The notes under the pieces were generated by a model. The model did not search any database. It had not been told where the DNA came from and saw only the letters and a program-made list of their open reading frames with translations. Position numbers and translations under genes: made by a program. A DNA stretch of 64,000 nucleotides, taken from contig JAYYEV010000002.1 in the NCBI GenBank assembly GCA_036159515.1, positions 1 through 64,000 of the forward strand, in the 5' to 3' direction. The stretch comes from GCA-002727735 sp036159515 (GTDB lineage: Bacteria > Bacteroidota > Bacteroidia > Flavobacteriales_D > Parvicellaceae). This document shows positions 9,352 through 17,849 of the stretch, one piece after another (position 1 is the stretch's first letter; each line of letters opens with the position of its first letter).

Positions 9352-9756
9352 ATGCGTTTTAATGCATTAATATTCATATCAATTTTTTGTGGCCTTTTAT
9401 TTTTTTCAAATGATTATGTTGCTCAATATCGTGACCCCTTTACAGTAAAATCTAAAAGATCAAACATCAAGAAAAGAAATAAAAAGGGCTTGACCTCAAG
9501 CCTAAAAACAAATCCAAAAAAATTAAGAGACCCTTTTAGAAACATACACGATCCAAAAGGTTTGGTTGGATTAGGAAATGACCCTTTTAATTCAGATGGC
9601 AATATGAGATCAAAACCTTCTGGTGTAGATTCCGACAGTTTTAATTACAGACAGCGAAAACGAGCCATCAAGGAAAAATATAACAAAGACTACGTGAAGA
9701 AAAAGGCTATGAAGAGCCGTAAAAAGCAATACAAGCTTAAAATGAAGTACGGCTGA
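9352..9756 (+). CDS. Small, very basic exported protein with repeated DPF motifs
   Basis: A 134-residue protein with an N-terminal hydrophobic signal segment (about residues 4-24, ending VAQ). The mature part is extremely rich in Lys/Arg (tails KKKAMKSRKKQYKLKMK) and carries three DPF tripeptides (RDPFTV, LRDPFRN, GNDPFN) plus a related HDPKG. It contains no cysteine and is probably largely unstructured. The gene starts 3 bp after the ferritin stop and ends about 50 bp before the YfiR-like gene. I do not recognise a family. The charge suggests binding to an anionic partner such as envelope polymer or nucleic acid, but that is inference. Confidence 0.75.
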   Translation: MRFNALIFISIFCGLLFFSNDYVAQYRDPFTVKSKRSNIKKRNKKGLTSSLKTNPKKLRDPFRNIHDPKGLVGLGNDPFNSDGNMRSKPSGVDSDSFNYRQRKRAIKEKYNKDYVKKKAMKSRKKQYKLKMKYG

Positions 9757-9781
9757 AAGGCATGGTATTTGATTTGTTTGT

Positions 9782-9789
9782 TACTTTTG
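9782..9789 (+). promoter_or_regulatory. Putative -7 promoter box for the YfiR-like signalling operon
   Basis: TACTTTTG matches TAnnTTTG. It ends 1 nt before a TTG at 9791 and 16 nt before the in-frame TTG at 9806. A transcription start a few nt downstream would exclude 9791 and favour 9806 as the start codon. Confidence 0.4.
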
Positions 9790-9805
9790 TTTGAAGACAC
9801 ATAAT

Positions 9806-10345
9806 TTGAAATTTTTAATAAACATATCTCTGATCCTTATCTTTTGTGGGAGTTCAAACTTATTATGTGCTCAATCTCCAATATCTCAAGATGCTCAAGC
9901 AGCAAGAATTAAAATGAAAGGCGTGTATATTTACCAATTTGCTAGAAGAGTATATTGGCCGGAAAAATACACTAAAGGTGATTTCAACATTGGAATTTAT
10001 GGAAATAAAGATATATTCGATCAATTGAGCTCTTCCTACACTGATAAACTTGTTGGTAGTCAGGCTATTAAGTTTAAATTTTTTAACAATCCAAGTGAAA
10101 TAGAAGATTGTCATTTACTCTACGTAATTAATGAAAATAAAGACATAATTTCTGCTATAAATAAGTCTATAGCTAAACAAACCGTGTTAGTATCAGAAGT
10201 TAATGATTTGGTTTCTTCGGGTTCAATGTTTAATTTTATATATGTACAAAGCAGATTAAAATATCAGATAAATAAAACAAAAGCCGAAAAAAGTGGTTTT
10301 AAAATAGATCAAACACTTACAAAATTAGCGTACTCAACAATATGA
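9806..10345 (+). CDS. YfiR-like periplasmic protein (DUF4154)
   Basis: With the TTG start at 9806 this is 179 residues; the frame is open from another TTG at 9791. A signal peptide (residues 1-22, cleavage LLCA|Q) precedes a DUF4154 domain that opens with the family hallmark MKGVYIYQFARRVYWPE, followed by FNIGIYG and C101. In Pseudomonas YfiR is a periplasmic repressor of the diguanylate cyclase YfiN and is released by the OmpA-like YfiB. This mature protein has only one cysteine, so the disulfides of PaYfiR cannot form. The stop overlaps the next gene by 4 bp (ATGA). A membrane cyclase and an OmpA-domain protein lie downstream in the same operon. Confidence 0.85.
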   Translation: MKFLINISLILIFCGSSNLLCAQSPISQDAQAARIKMKGVYIYQFARRVYWPEKYTKGDFNIGIYGNKDIFDQLSSSYTDKLVGSQAIKFKFFNNPSEIEDCHLLYVINENKDIISAINKSIAKQTVLVSEVNDLVSSGSMFNFIYVQSRLKYQINKTKAEKSGFKIDQTLTKLAYSTI

Positions 10346-11253
10346 TTTTGAATAGAAGAATATGGTGTTTATTGTTTGTATTTGTCACAGCAAATTCAAT
10401 TTCAGCACAAAATTATTGTCCTGAAAAAAAGCTGTTATTGGAAAAGTATCAAGCTGGAGACTACATTAAGGCAAAAGCTTACATTGATACTGTTATGTTG
10501 AGATGTCCAGATCAAAAAACCAATGCATATTTTTGGCATATCTCTGCTTTCATTAATTTCAATATTTTTCAAAAGGTAGATCAAAAATCACCCCTTTCTA
10601 AAGCAAGAAAAGAAGCCGTTTCATCTGTACTTAAATCCATGGAGTTGGATAAAGACAATCAATATTTGGAGCATAACAAGCAAATTTTGAATGTATTAGC
10701 TAATGGGTATTACAATCACTATGTGAGTTTTTTAGATACGAACAATTATGTAAAGGCAGTTGATTTTTACCAGGAATTCAAAGCGCTAAAAAAACTAACA
10801 GATCAGTCTATGGACTTCAATCAATATGAAATCCAACATTGTATCATGTTAGCTCAAATTTACAAGCAACTTTATCATAATGATGAAAATGCTATCCATT
10901 ATATCCAGAAGGCAATAGATAGTTACCAATGCGTTCTTTCTATAGATGAAAATAATTACAGTGCCAATAAGAACTTAGGTATACTATATCACAATTTAGG
11001 TGTGGAAACCATTATGAAAGAACTTCCAGTTGATGCTGATTTAGAGGTAGTGATTGTAATGGAAGAAAAAGCAGTTAACTATTTTACGAAATCCCTGCCT
11101 TATTTAAAAAAGGTTTACAAAATGGAGCCAACGGATGAAGCTATAGTTCACGGGATAGCTGCAGTTTATTATAGCTTAAATGATACAGAACAGCATATCA
11201 AATATTACAATCTTTATAGAGATTTAAAAAACTCTAATTCTAATAACGACTAG
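10342..11253 (+). CDS. Exported TPR-repeat protein
   Basis: A 303-residue protein with a signal peptide (cleavage after SISA, about residue 22). The rest is helical with TPR-like repeats: YQAGDYIKAKAYIDTVMLRCP (approximately residues 35-55), SMELDKDNQYL, YVKAVDFYQEF, AIHYIQKAIDSYQCVLSIDENNYSANKNLGILYHNLG and a final YLKKVYKMEP. It overlaps the YfiR-like gene by 4 bp, and the next gene starts 2 bp after its stop, so translation is likely coupled. It is probably a periplasmic scaffold for the operon's sensor proteins; this role is inferred from position only. Confidence 0.85.
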   Translation: MILNRRIWCLLFVFVTANSISAQNYCPEKKLLLEKYQAGDYIKAKAYIDTVMLRCPDQKTNAYFWHISAFINFNIFQKVDQKSPLSKARKEAVSSVLKSMELDKDNQYLEHNKQILNVLANGYYNHYVSFLDTNNYVKAVDFYQEFKALKKLTDQSMDFNQYEIQHCIMLAQIYKQLYHNDENAIHYIQKAIDSYQCVLSIDENNYSANKNLGILYHNLGVETIMKELPVDADLEVVIVMEEKAVNYFTKSLPYLKKVYKMEPTDEAIVHGIAAVYYSLNDTEQHIKYYNLYRDLKNSNSNND

Positions 11254-11255
11254 CA

Positions 11256-13043
11256 TTGAGGTTTTCTGTAGGAAAAAAAATAGGTGGAGGTTTCGGTGTT
11301 GTAGTATTACTTTTATTAGTTGTATTTATTTACACATTTGCGGTTGTCAATGATGCTATCAAGTCAAACGATAAATTTTTAAATGTAGATCAACCCTCAC
11401 TTTTTGCCATTAATAAATTAAAAGATGATTTAGCTACTACACATTCTCATATGCAAAAGTGGGCAAATGACGAGTCAGCTAAGCAACCTGATTGGCCATT
11501 TAAATTAGATGCGGCTTTATTATTAGACTCTGTTCTATTTAGTGATTACAGCTCTATACTGAAATTATCTGAAAGCTGGTTAGAAAATGATACAGGAAAA
11601 GTAAAGATTATTTTAATTAAGCAAAACCTTGATTTGCTGATTTCAGATTATAATGAAAACATTAGATATATCTTGAGTAGCATAGAAAGTTATGACATGT
11701 TTTTCATAGCACAAACACAATTTGAAACCAGTACAAATGAAAGTTTTAATGAATTGTACGATGAAATCAGTACGTTAGCTCAAAACAGAGGAAAGATCGC
11801 AAAGCTGCAACAACAACAAACCAATCAAAGTTTCTCTCAGCTTATCAACAGCATTATTTTTATTGGAATCGTCCTGGTAATAGGTACTATTTTTATCGCC
11901 TTCCTTACTACACTTAGTATAACAAAACCGGTCCAAAGATTAAAAACCATTCTATTGGCTTTAGGCAAAGGAGTATTCCCTAATTACATGAATGTTAAAG
12001 TAGGGAATGATGAAATTGGTGAAATGTCAGAGGCTATGATAAATCTTGTAGACGGATTAAAGAAAACTGCTGAATTTGCTCATGAGGTAGGGCAGAGTAA
12101 TTTTAGTTATTCTTATGAACCTTTAAGTGATGAAGATGTTTTAGGGCATGCATTACTTAAGATGAAAGATGAATTAGCAGAAACAGAGCGAATCTTAGAA
12201 CAAAAAGTAAAAGAAAGGACAGAAGAAGTAGTTAAGCAAAAGGATGAAATTGATTCTCAGAGAGCAAAGTTAGAGGAGCTGTATAATGATGTAACTGACA
12301 GCATTAGATATGCGAAAAGATTACAAAACTCCATCCTTCCTCCAGAAGTTGTGATAAAGAAATATTTTCCTTCTTCTTTTGTGTTGTTCAAGCCAAAGGA
12401 TATTGTTTCAGGTGATTTTTACTGGGTTAGTAAGTCTAAAAATGAATGCATGTTTGCGGCGGTAGATTGTACTGGCCATGGGGTTCCTGGAGCATTTATG
12501 AGTCTTGTTGGAGCTAATGGATTAAATAGTGCTGTAAGTGAACATAAGTTAATAGACCCTGGTCTAATTTTAGATGATCTTAACAATTATGCCAACCTGG
12601 CATTAAATAAACATAATGATGAAAATGCGGTAAGAGATGGCATGGATATTACCCTATGCTCATTAAATAAAAAAACCATGAAATTAAAATTTGCGGGGGC
12701 TTATAATCCTGTTTATCTTATTAGAGATGGTGAACTAGAAATAATAAAAACAGATAAATTTGCAATTGGTTCTTTTACAGCAGGTGAAAATCATTATAAT
12801 ACCCATGAACTTGATATAAAGAAAGGAGATAAAATATATATATTTTCAGATGGATATGCAGATCAATTTGGAGGTCCTAGAGGTAAGAAATTCATGTATA
12901 GACAATTTAAAGAAACATTATTAAGCACAGTCAATGAGTCTATGGAAAGTCAAAAACAACTATTAGATCAAAAAATTGAAGCATGGAAAGGTACTCACAG
13001 TCAAGTTGATGACATTGTGATTTTTGGGGTTGAGGTGGACTAA
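11256..13043 (+). CDS. Membrane HAMP/SpoIIE-type PP2C protein phosphatase (SiaA/RsbU-like)
   Basis: A 595-residue protein starting with TTG, 2 bp after the TPR gene. Order: TM1 (about 11-33), periplasmic helical sensor (34-195), TM2 (198-220), HAMP (222-272), coiled coil (305-345), the linker DSIRYAKRLQNSILPP typical of Bacteroidota SpoIIE proteins, then the phosphatase (375-595). Metal-binding acidic residues are in place: D387 (GDFYW), D404 (VDCTGHG), D532 (SDGYAD) and D585/D586 (VDDI). The family dephosphorylates Ser/Thr on anti-sigma antagonists or SiaC-type proteins in response to periplasmic signals. No anti-sigma kinase or antagonist is encoded nearby; the only candidate substrate in the window is the SiaC-like protein at 58973-59371. 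Confidence 0.9.
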   Translation: MRFSVGKKIGGGFGVVVLLLLVVFIYTFAVVNDAIKSNDKFLNVDQPSLFAINKLKDDLATTHSHMQKWANDESAKQPDWPFKLDAALLLDSVLFSDYSSILKLSESWLENDTGKVKIILIKQNLDLLISDYNENIRYILSSIESYDMFFIAQTQFETSTNESFNELYDEISTLAQNRGKIAKLQQQQTNQSFSQLINSIIFIGIVLVIGTIFIAFLTTLSITKPVQRLKTILLALGKGVFPNYMNVKVGNDEIGEMSEAMINLVDGLKKTAEFAHEVGQSNFSYSYEPLSDEDVLGHALLKMKDELAETERILEQKVKERTEEVVKQKDEIDSQRAKLEELYNDVTDSIRYAKRLQNSILPPEVVIKKYFPSSFVLFKPKDIVSGDFYWVSKSKNECMFAAVDCTGHGVPGAFMSLVGANGLNSAVSEHKLIDPGLILDDLNNYANLALNKHNDENAVRDGMDITLCSLNKKTMKLKFAGAYNPVYLIRDGELEIIKTDKFAIGSFTAGENHYNTHELDIKKGDKIYIFSDGYADQFGGPRGKKFMYRQFKETLLSTVNESMESQKQLLDQKIEAWKGTHSQVDDIVIFGVEVD

Positions 13044-13053
13044 TGTTTCTATT

Positions 13054-16000
13054 ATGTTTATCATTCGATTTTACAGTATTCTTTTTTACATTTTCTTACT
13101 TTCTTTTTTTCAGGGCCAAGTAGATAATTTAAGATTTCAACGGTTAACATTAAAAGAAGGACTATCCCAAAGTTCCATAAATGCCATAATTCAAGATCAT
13201 TATGGTTTCATATGGCTGGGGACTCAAGATGGATTGAATCGTTTTGATGGAATAAATGTTACACATTACAAACATCAAATAAAAAATAAAGCTACTCTTT
13301 CAAACTCCTATGTGACTTCCATACTTGAGTCAAAAGATCATATTTTATGGGTTTCTACACTTAATGGTGGGCTTAATTACAAGCATACTTTAGATCAGCA
13401 GTTTAATCGGATTAAAAAGAAAGAATTATTGGGCAATTTAAATATTGTGGATTTACACGAGTTTGGAAAAAACTTTATTTGGATGGCAACAGAACAATCG
13501 GGTTTATTGAGATACCGTTTAGAAGATGATAGCCTTCAACTTTATGGTCCTTCAAAAGGAATTACCACTACTTCATGGGTAAAAGTAATCACATTTAAAA
13601 ATCAGTTAGTTGCGGTATCAAAAGGGGAGGGAATATTTTTATACAATGATGAAACAGATATTTTTAGTCCTGTTGAAAAATGGAACAAGTCCCTAGTAGA
13701 CAACTCCATAAATGATATTTATAATTATAATGACTCTATATTATTTGTAGCTACAAATAAAGGCGTATTCAATTATGATGATTTTGAAAATGCCATCACA
13801 AACAAGATGTTAACGGATAAAATCATTTCTTCTATTTTCTGTGAGGATTCACACCAAATATGGGCTGGTACAAGGGGTGAAGGCCTCTTTGGAGTTTCTT
13901 CAACAAGTGAAAATGATGTAGTAATTAAGAATTATAGAAATAATACTTTTGATTTAAATTCAATTTCAAGTGATATGATCTTTGATATTTTCCAAGATTT
14001 TTCTGGAAATATTTGGATTACCACGGAAGAAGGAGTGTCTTATTTTGATCCTTTAAAGCAAAATTTTTCTCTAGTAACAAACAATATAGGTGGAAAGCAA
14101 AAGCTAGACGATAAAAATATCTGGACTATTTATGAAGAGAATGACAGCATAGTATGGGTCGGAACTAGAAAAGGGCTCTCTAAAATTAATTTACTTAGTA
14201 AAATCACTTTAAATTATCCTTTTTATTCTGAAAACAGGTTTTTAGCCGCAAATAATGACATCTGGGACATTTACGTTGACGAATATCAACAATTTTGGGT
14301 GGGGACAAATTCTGGGATTTACACGTTTCATCCTAACTCAAATGATCATTTTTTTAAAAAATTCTCTCCTCATCTTGAAGAATTGAATCAACCAATATTT
14401 GACATTAATTTTAGAAATAAAGACGAATTATGGGCAGCAACAAAAAATGGATTATATGCGTTTGACTTAAAGAAAAAAACTTCTTTATTATTTAGTCCTG
14501 ATACATTTTCAGATACATTATTTCCAGATCATCCATGCAGAAGAATCATTTTTTCCTCCAAAAATGACATTTGGCTAGGTTTTGATGGAGGTGGCCTTTG
14601 CAAACTAAGTCAAACAGGAGAAAATTTAAGCACTAGTAATTTTCAATTTATTCAGTACAAGGCCAATGAAGAAGCAGAAAATTCCATTAGTAATAACACA
14701 GTTTTATCCATATGTGAAGGAGATGAAAACACACTTTGGGTAGGTACTTTCGGAGGTGGACTTAATAAACTAAATCTCCAAACCAACACGTTTGAGATTT
14801 TTTCAGAATCAGAGGGTTTATCTAATAATAATATTTACGGAATTATTAAAGATGCAAATGGTCATCTGTGGATAAGCACAAACTTTGGAATATCAGAATT
14901 CATTACTGAGGAAAATTTATTTAGAAATTATAATGAGGGGAATGGACTTCAGAGTAATGAGTTTAATAACAACTCATTTTGTCAGAGTATGAGTGGTAGA
15001 ATTTATTTTGGAGGGATAAATGGATTTAATTATTTCTCACCTAAAGAAATTATGTTCAATAAAACAGCGCCAAGAACGTTAATAACCGATATAAAATGGT
15101 TGAATGATGGGAAATTTGAAAATTTCCTAACTAATAAAAACCCATATGCTGTAGATACCATTTTACTTACTTTTTTTCAAAATGATTTAGCCTTTACATT
15201 TTCGAGTTTACATTTTTCTGATGCAAAAAGTAATGAGTTTAAGATTCATTTAAGTGGTATGTATGATGCTCCTCTTAATATGAAGAACACCAATACCATA
15301 AATTATTCCAATTTATCAGCAGGAGAGTATGTCTTTAAAGTTTGGTCATCAAATGTAGATGGAGTATGGTCTCAGCCCAGAGAAATTTTAATTATCGTTT
15401 CACCACCTTTTTGGTTTACTTGGGAGTTTTATGTAGCCCTTGGAGTGTTTTTATTACTCATAACTTGGTTTGTATATATTTTGAGGGTAAAATCGATTAA
15501 AAGACAGCAGAGAAGATTGGCTTTTTTGGTTGAAAGAAGAACAAAAACGATAACCAAACAAAAAAATCAAATTGAAATTCAAAATAAAAAAATAGAGCGT
15601 GAAAAAGAAAAAGCAGATGAGTTACTCTTAAATATTTTACCTCAAGAAACAGCCGATGAATTAAAAAACAAAGGAGTTGCTAAAACCAGACAATATCGTA
15701 AGGTAACCGTAATGTTTACCGACATAAAGGATTTTAGTAAAGTGGCTGAAACCATGGATCCAGATCGATTGGTTAAAAGTTTAGATAATCTTTTTAGGGA
15801 ATTCGACAAGATTATTGAAAAATATGAAATAGAGAAAATAAAAACTATGGGGGATGCTTATATGGCTGTTGGAGGTGTCCCACTTAGAGATAAGGAAAAC
15901 CCTATAAATTGTGTTTTAGCAGCCTTAGAGATTCAACGATTTATGGAGCGGTTAAAGCAAGAATCTATTGAAAGAGGTGAAGGATTTTGGGAGCTTAGGA

Positions 16001-16920
16001 TTGGCATTCACACTGGTGATGTTATCGCAGGAGTAATTGGGTCTAAAAGAATTGCATATGATGTCTGGGGAAGTACTGTGAATATTGCCCAGCGGATAGA
16101 AACCAGTGGTGAAACATGGAAAGTAAACATATCAGAATCCACCTATGAGCAGATTTTTCCATATTTCCAATGTACAGATAGAGGAAAAATTCCAACTAAA
16201 AATACAGGTGATATTTCAATGTATTTTGTTGAAGGAATAAAGTCACACCTTTCTGTAAAGTCTGAAGGAATTATCCCTAATAAGAAGTTTAGAGAATACG
16301 TAGACTTGCACTTGTACAGCAGTATTAACTACCGAAAAGCAGAGAGACACATTATGAAAGTCTTAAAAGATGGTCTGCCGGATAACCTTCATTATCATGG
16401 GATTCATCACACATATGATGTGGTGAAAGCGGTAGAACGAATTGCGATTATGGAGGGTGTTATGGATGAAGATATTTTTGTTTTAAAGTCTGCCGCGACA
16501 TATCACGATGCTGGCTTTGTCGAAAAGTATGATAAAAATGAACCCATCGGCGCGAGATTAGCCGAGGAAATATTACCTAAATATGGTTATACAGATCATC
16601 AAATAGAACAAGTTAAGGAACTCATTTACGCCACCATAATTCCTCATAAACCAAAAAATAAATTAGAACAAATCATTTGCGATGCGGATTTAGATTATTT
16701 AGGTAGAGATGATTTTTTTAAAATTTCTGAAACACTCAGAAGAGAATTAAGAGATCACGGAAAAATAAATAGTGATCGACTTTGGGATGAAATTCAAGTG
16801 AAATTTTTAACCCAACATAAATATTTCACTAAATCAGCTAAGAAAATGAGGGATGCTAAAAAAGCAGAACACTTAGAGGCCATCAGAAAACGACTGCAGC
16901 TTAATCAATACAAAGATTGA
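13054..16920 (+). CDS. Propeller sensor - Y_Y_Y - TM - class III adenylate cyclase - HD phosphohydrolase fusion
   Basis: A 1288-residue protein from the ATG 10 bp after the phosphatase stop. Order: signal peptide (1-21), two-component-regulator propeller repeats (about 25-665, with recurring IWLGT/LWVGT and GGL motifs), Y_Y_Y-like domain (about 690-785), TM helix (787-810), coiled coil (815-862), class III cyclase (about 880-1065), and HD domain (about 1095-1230). Cyclase residues: metal Asp D890 and D934, K930 (KIKTMGD) and D1003 (YDVWG) as in adenylate cyclases, and N1010/R1014 for the transition state. HD residues: H1118/H1119, H1151-D1152 and D1210 or D1212. The propeller is predicted to be periplasmic and the output cytoplasmic. 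The hybrid histidine kinase module usual after such propellers is absent. Confidence 0.92.
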   Translation: MFIIRFYSILFYIFLLSFFQGQVDNLRFQRLTLKEGLSQSSINAIIQDHYGFIWLGTQDGLNRFDGINVTHYKHQIKNKATLSNSYVTSILESKDHILWVSTLNGGLNYKHTLDQQFNRIKKKELLGNLNIVDLHEFGKNFIWMATEQSGLLRYRLEDDSLQLYGPSKGITTTSWVKVITFKNQLVAVSKGEGIFLYNDETDIFSPVEKWNKSLVDNSINDIYNYNDSILFVATNKGVFNYDDFENAITNKMLTDKIISSIFCEDSHQIWAGTRGEGLFGVSSTSENDVVIKNYRNNTFDLNSISSDMIFDIFQDFSGNIWITTEEGVSYFDPLKQNFSLVTNNIGGKQKLDDKNIWTIYEENDSIVWVGTRKGLSKINLLSKITLNYPFYSENRFLAANNDIWDIYVDEYQQFWVGTNSGIYTFHPNSNDHFFKKFSPHLEELNQPIFDINFRNKDELWAATKNGLYAFDLKKKTSLLFSPDTFSDTLFPDHPCRRIIFSSKNDIWLGFDGGGLCKLSQTGENLSTSNFQFIQYKANEEAENSISNNTVLSICEGDENTLWVGTFGGGLNKLNLQTNTFEIFSESEGLSNNNIYGIIKDANGHLWISTNFGISEFITEENLFRNYNEGNGLQSNEFNNNSFCQSMSGRIYFGGINGFNYFSPKEIMFNKTAPRTLITDIKWLNDGKFENFLTNKNPYAVDTILLTFFQNDLAFTFSSLHFSDAKSNEFKIHLSGMYDAPLNMKNTNTINYSNLSAGEYVFKVWSSNVDGVWSQPREILIIVSPPFWFTWEFYVALGVFLLLITWFVYILRVKSIKRQQRRLAFLVERRTKTITKQKNQIEIQNKKIEREKEKADELLLNILPQETADELKNKGVAKTRQYRKVTVMFTDIKDFSKVAETMDPDRLVKSLDNLFREFDKIIEKYEIEKIKTMGDAYMAVGGVPLRDKENPINCVLAALEIQRFMERLKQESIERGEGFWELRIGIHTGDVIAGVIGSKRIAYDVWGSTVNIAQRIETSGETWKVNISESTYEQIFPYFQCTDRGKIPTKNTGDISMYFVEGIKSHLSVKSEGIIPNKKFREYVDLHLYSSINYRKAERHIMKVLKDGLPDNLHYHGIHHTYDVVKAVERIAIMEGVMDEDIFVLKSAATYHDAGFVEKYDKNEPIGARLAEEILPKYGYTDHQIEQVKELIYATIIPHKPKNKLEQIICDADLDYLGRDDFFKISETLRRELRDHGKINSDRLWDEIQVKFLTQHKYFTKSAKKMRDAKKAEHLEAIRKRLQLNQYKD

Positions 16921-16924
16921 TGAG

Positions 16925-17725
16925 ATGAATCTGAGTTCAATATTACTTTTCATTATTTTTTTTCTTTCGACCGGTCTAGTGGCTCAAAAAGAAATAATTG
17001 AGTATGAAGCTTTTTTTCTACATAATAAAAGTGAATTAACTGATTTAGAAAAGGATAAGTTTTTAGTATTCCACGATTCAATTTTAGCCAATTATTACAT
17101 TTCTGATATGTTCATTGTGGGTTACACAAATGAAATTGGGATTTATGAACACAACCACCGCCTTTCTAAAAACAGAGCAAATTATATTCATCAGCTTATT
17201 CATAAAAAACATTTAAATATACCTACTGAGGTTGTAGGAAAGGGCGAAATAGCAACAACAAAAGAGGGGGATTATAAAAATCAAATAATCGAAAATAGGA
17301 AGGCTTTAATACAATATGTAACCTATAGAAACGTAGAATATACTGCTTCTATATCAGAATTTACAGCAGGAGAAAAAATGACTATTAAAAGCATTGGTTT
17401 TTATCCTGATTCACCTACTTATTTACCTGAGTCAGAACCTACTTTACTTAAATTGGTGGAAGATTTGTCCGAAAACAAGTCCTATTACGTTCAAATACAA
17501 GGACATATTTACGACCCAAATAATTATGAGAAGGATCGGTATTTTCCAGATATGAATCCAACTCTTTCAGAGGATAGAGCGAAAACCATTTATCATTTTT
17601 TAATTCAAAATGGGATTGATTCAAACCGATTGTCATATGTGGGTTATCAAGGAAAATTCCCTTTGAACAAAAACCCCCAAGATGATAGAAGAGTTGAAAT
17701 AGAGGTGGTTAAAATTCAGCCGTAA
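16925..17725 (+). CDS. Exported protein with two OmpA-like domains
   Basis: A 266-residue protein with a signal peptide (1-21, cleavage VA|QK). The first OmpA-like domain (about 27-134) contains FIVGYTNEIG and LSKNRANYI; the second (about 150-262) contains IQGHIYD, LSEDRAKTI, SYVGYQG and a closing DDRRVEIEV. The first copy has Asn where the peptidoglycan-contacting Asp of the TDxxG motif usually is. There is no lipobox. It follows the cyclase by 4 bp and is the last gene of the operon. OmpA domains bind peptidoglycan, and YfiB of the YfiBNR system carries one, so a role as cell-wall sensor is plausible but inferred. Confidence 0.87.
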   Translation: MNLSSILLFIIFFLSTGLVAQKEIIEYEAFFLHNKSELTDLEKDKFLVFHDSILANYYISDMFIVGYTNEIGIYEHNHRLSKNRANYIHQLIHKKHLNIPTEVVGKGEIATTKEGDYKNQIIENRKALIQYVTYRNVEYTASISEFTAGEKMTIKSIGFYPDSPTYLPESEPTLLKLVEDLSENKSYYVQIQGHIYDPNNYEKDRYFPDMNPTLSEDRAKTIYHFLIQNGIDSNRLSYVGYQGKFPLNKNPQDDRRVEIEVVKIQP

Positions 17726-17834
17726 TAGTTCTTCGAAATTAAATATAAATTTATTTTTTGGTGTAATAGTGTCACTGTTATGTCATTTCATTTGACTTCC
17801 ATTTAAACAGTATTAAAGCTAAAACTTAGTTGAT

Positions 17835-17842
17835 TAGTTTTG
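17835..17842 (+). promoter_or_regulatory. Putative -7 promoter box, TTG start 7 nt downstream
   Basis: TAGTTTTG matches TAnnTTTG. Only 7 nt separate it from the TTG start of the receptor gene at 17850, so the transcript would begin at or next to the start codon. Confidence 0.45.
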
Positions 17843-17849
17843 TGCCACT

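Noticed and set aside
9863..10114. An 83-codon open frame antisense to the YfiR-like gene
   Set aside because: It is the reverse-strand shadow of a well-supported coding frame.
13054..16920. Interpretation as a hybrid two-component sensor kinase
   Set aside because: The propeller and Y_Y_Y domains fit that class, but no HisKA, HATPase or receiver motif follows the TM helix; cyclase and HD motifs are present instead.
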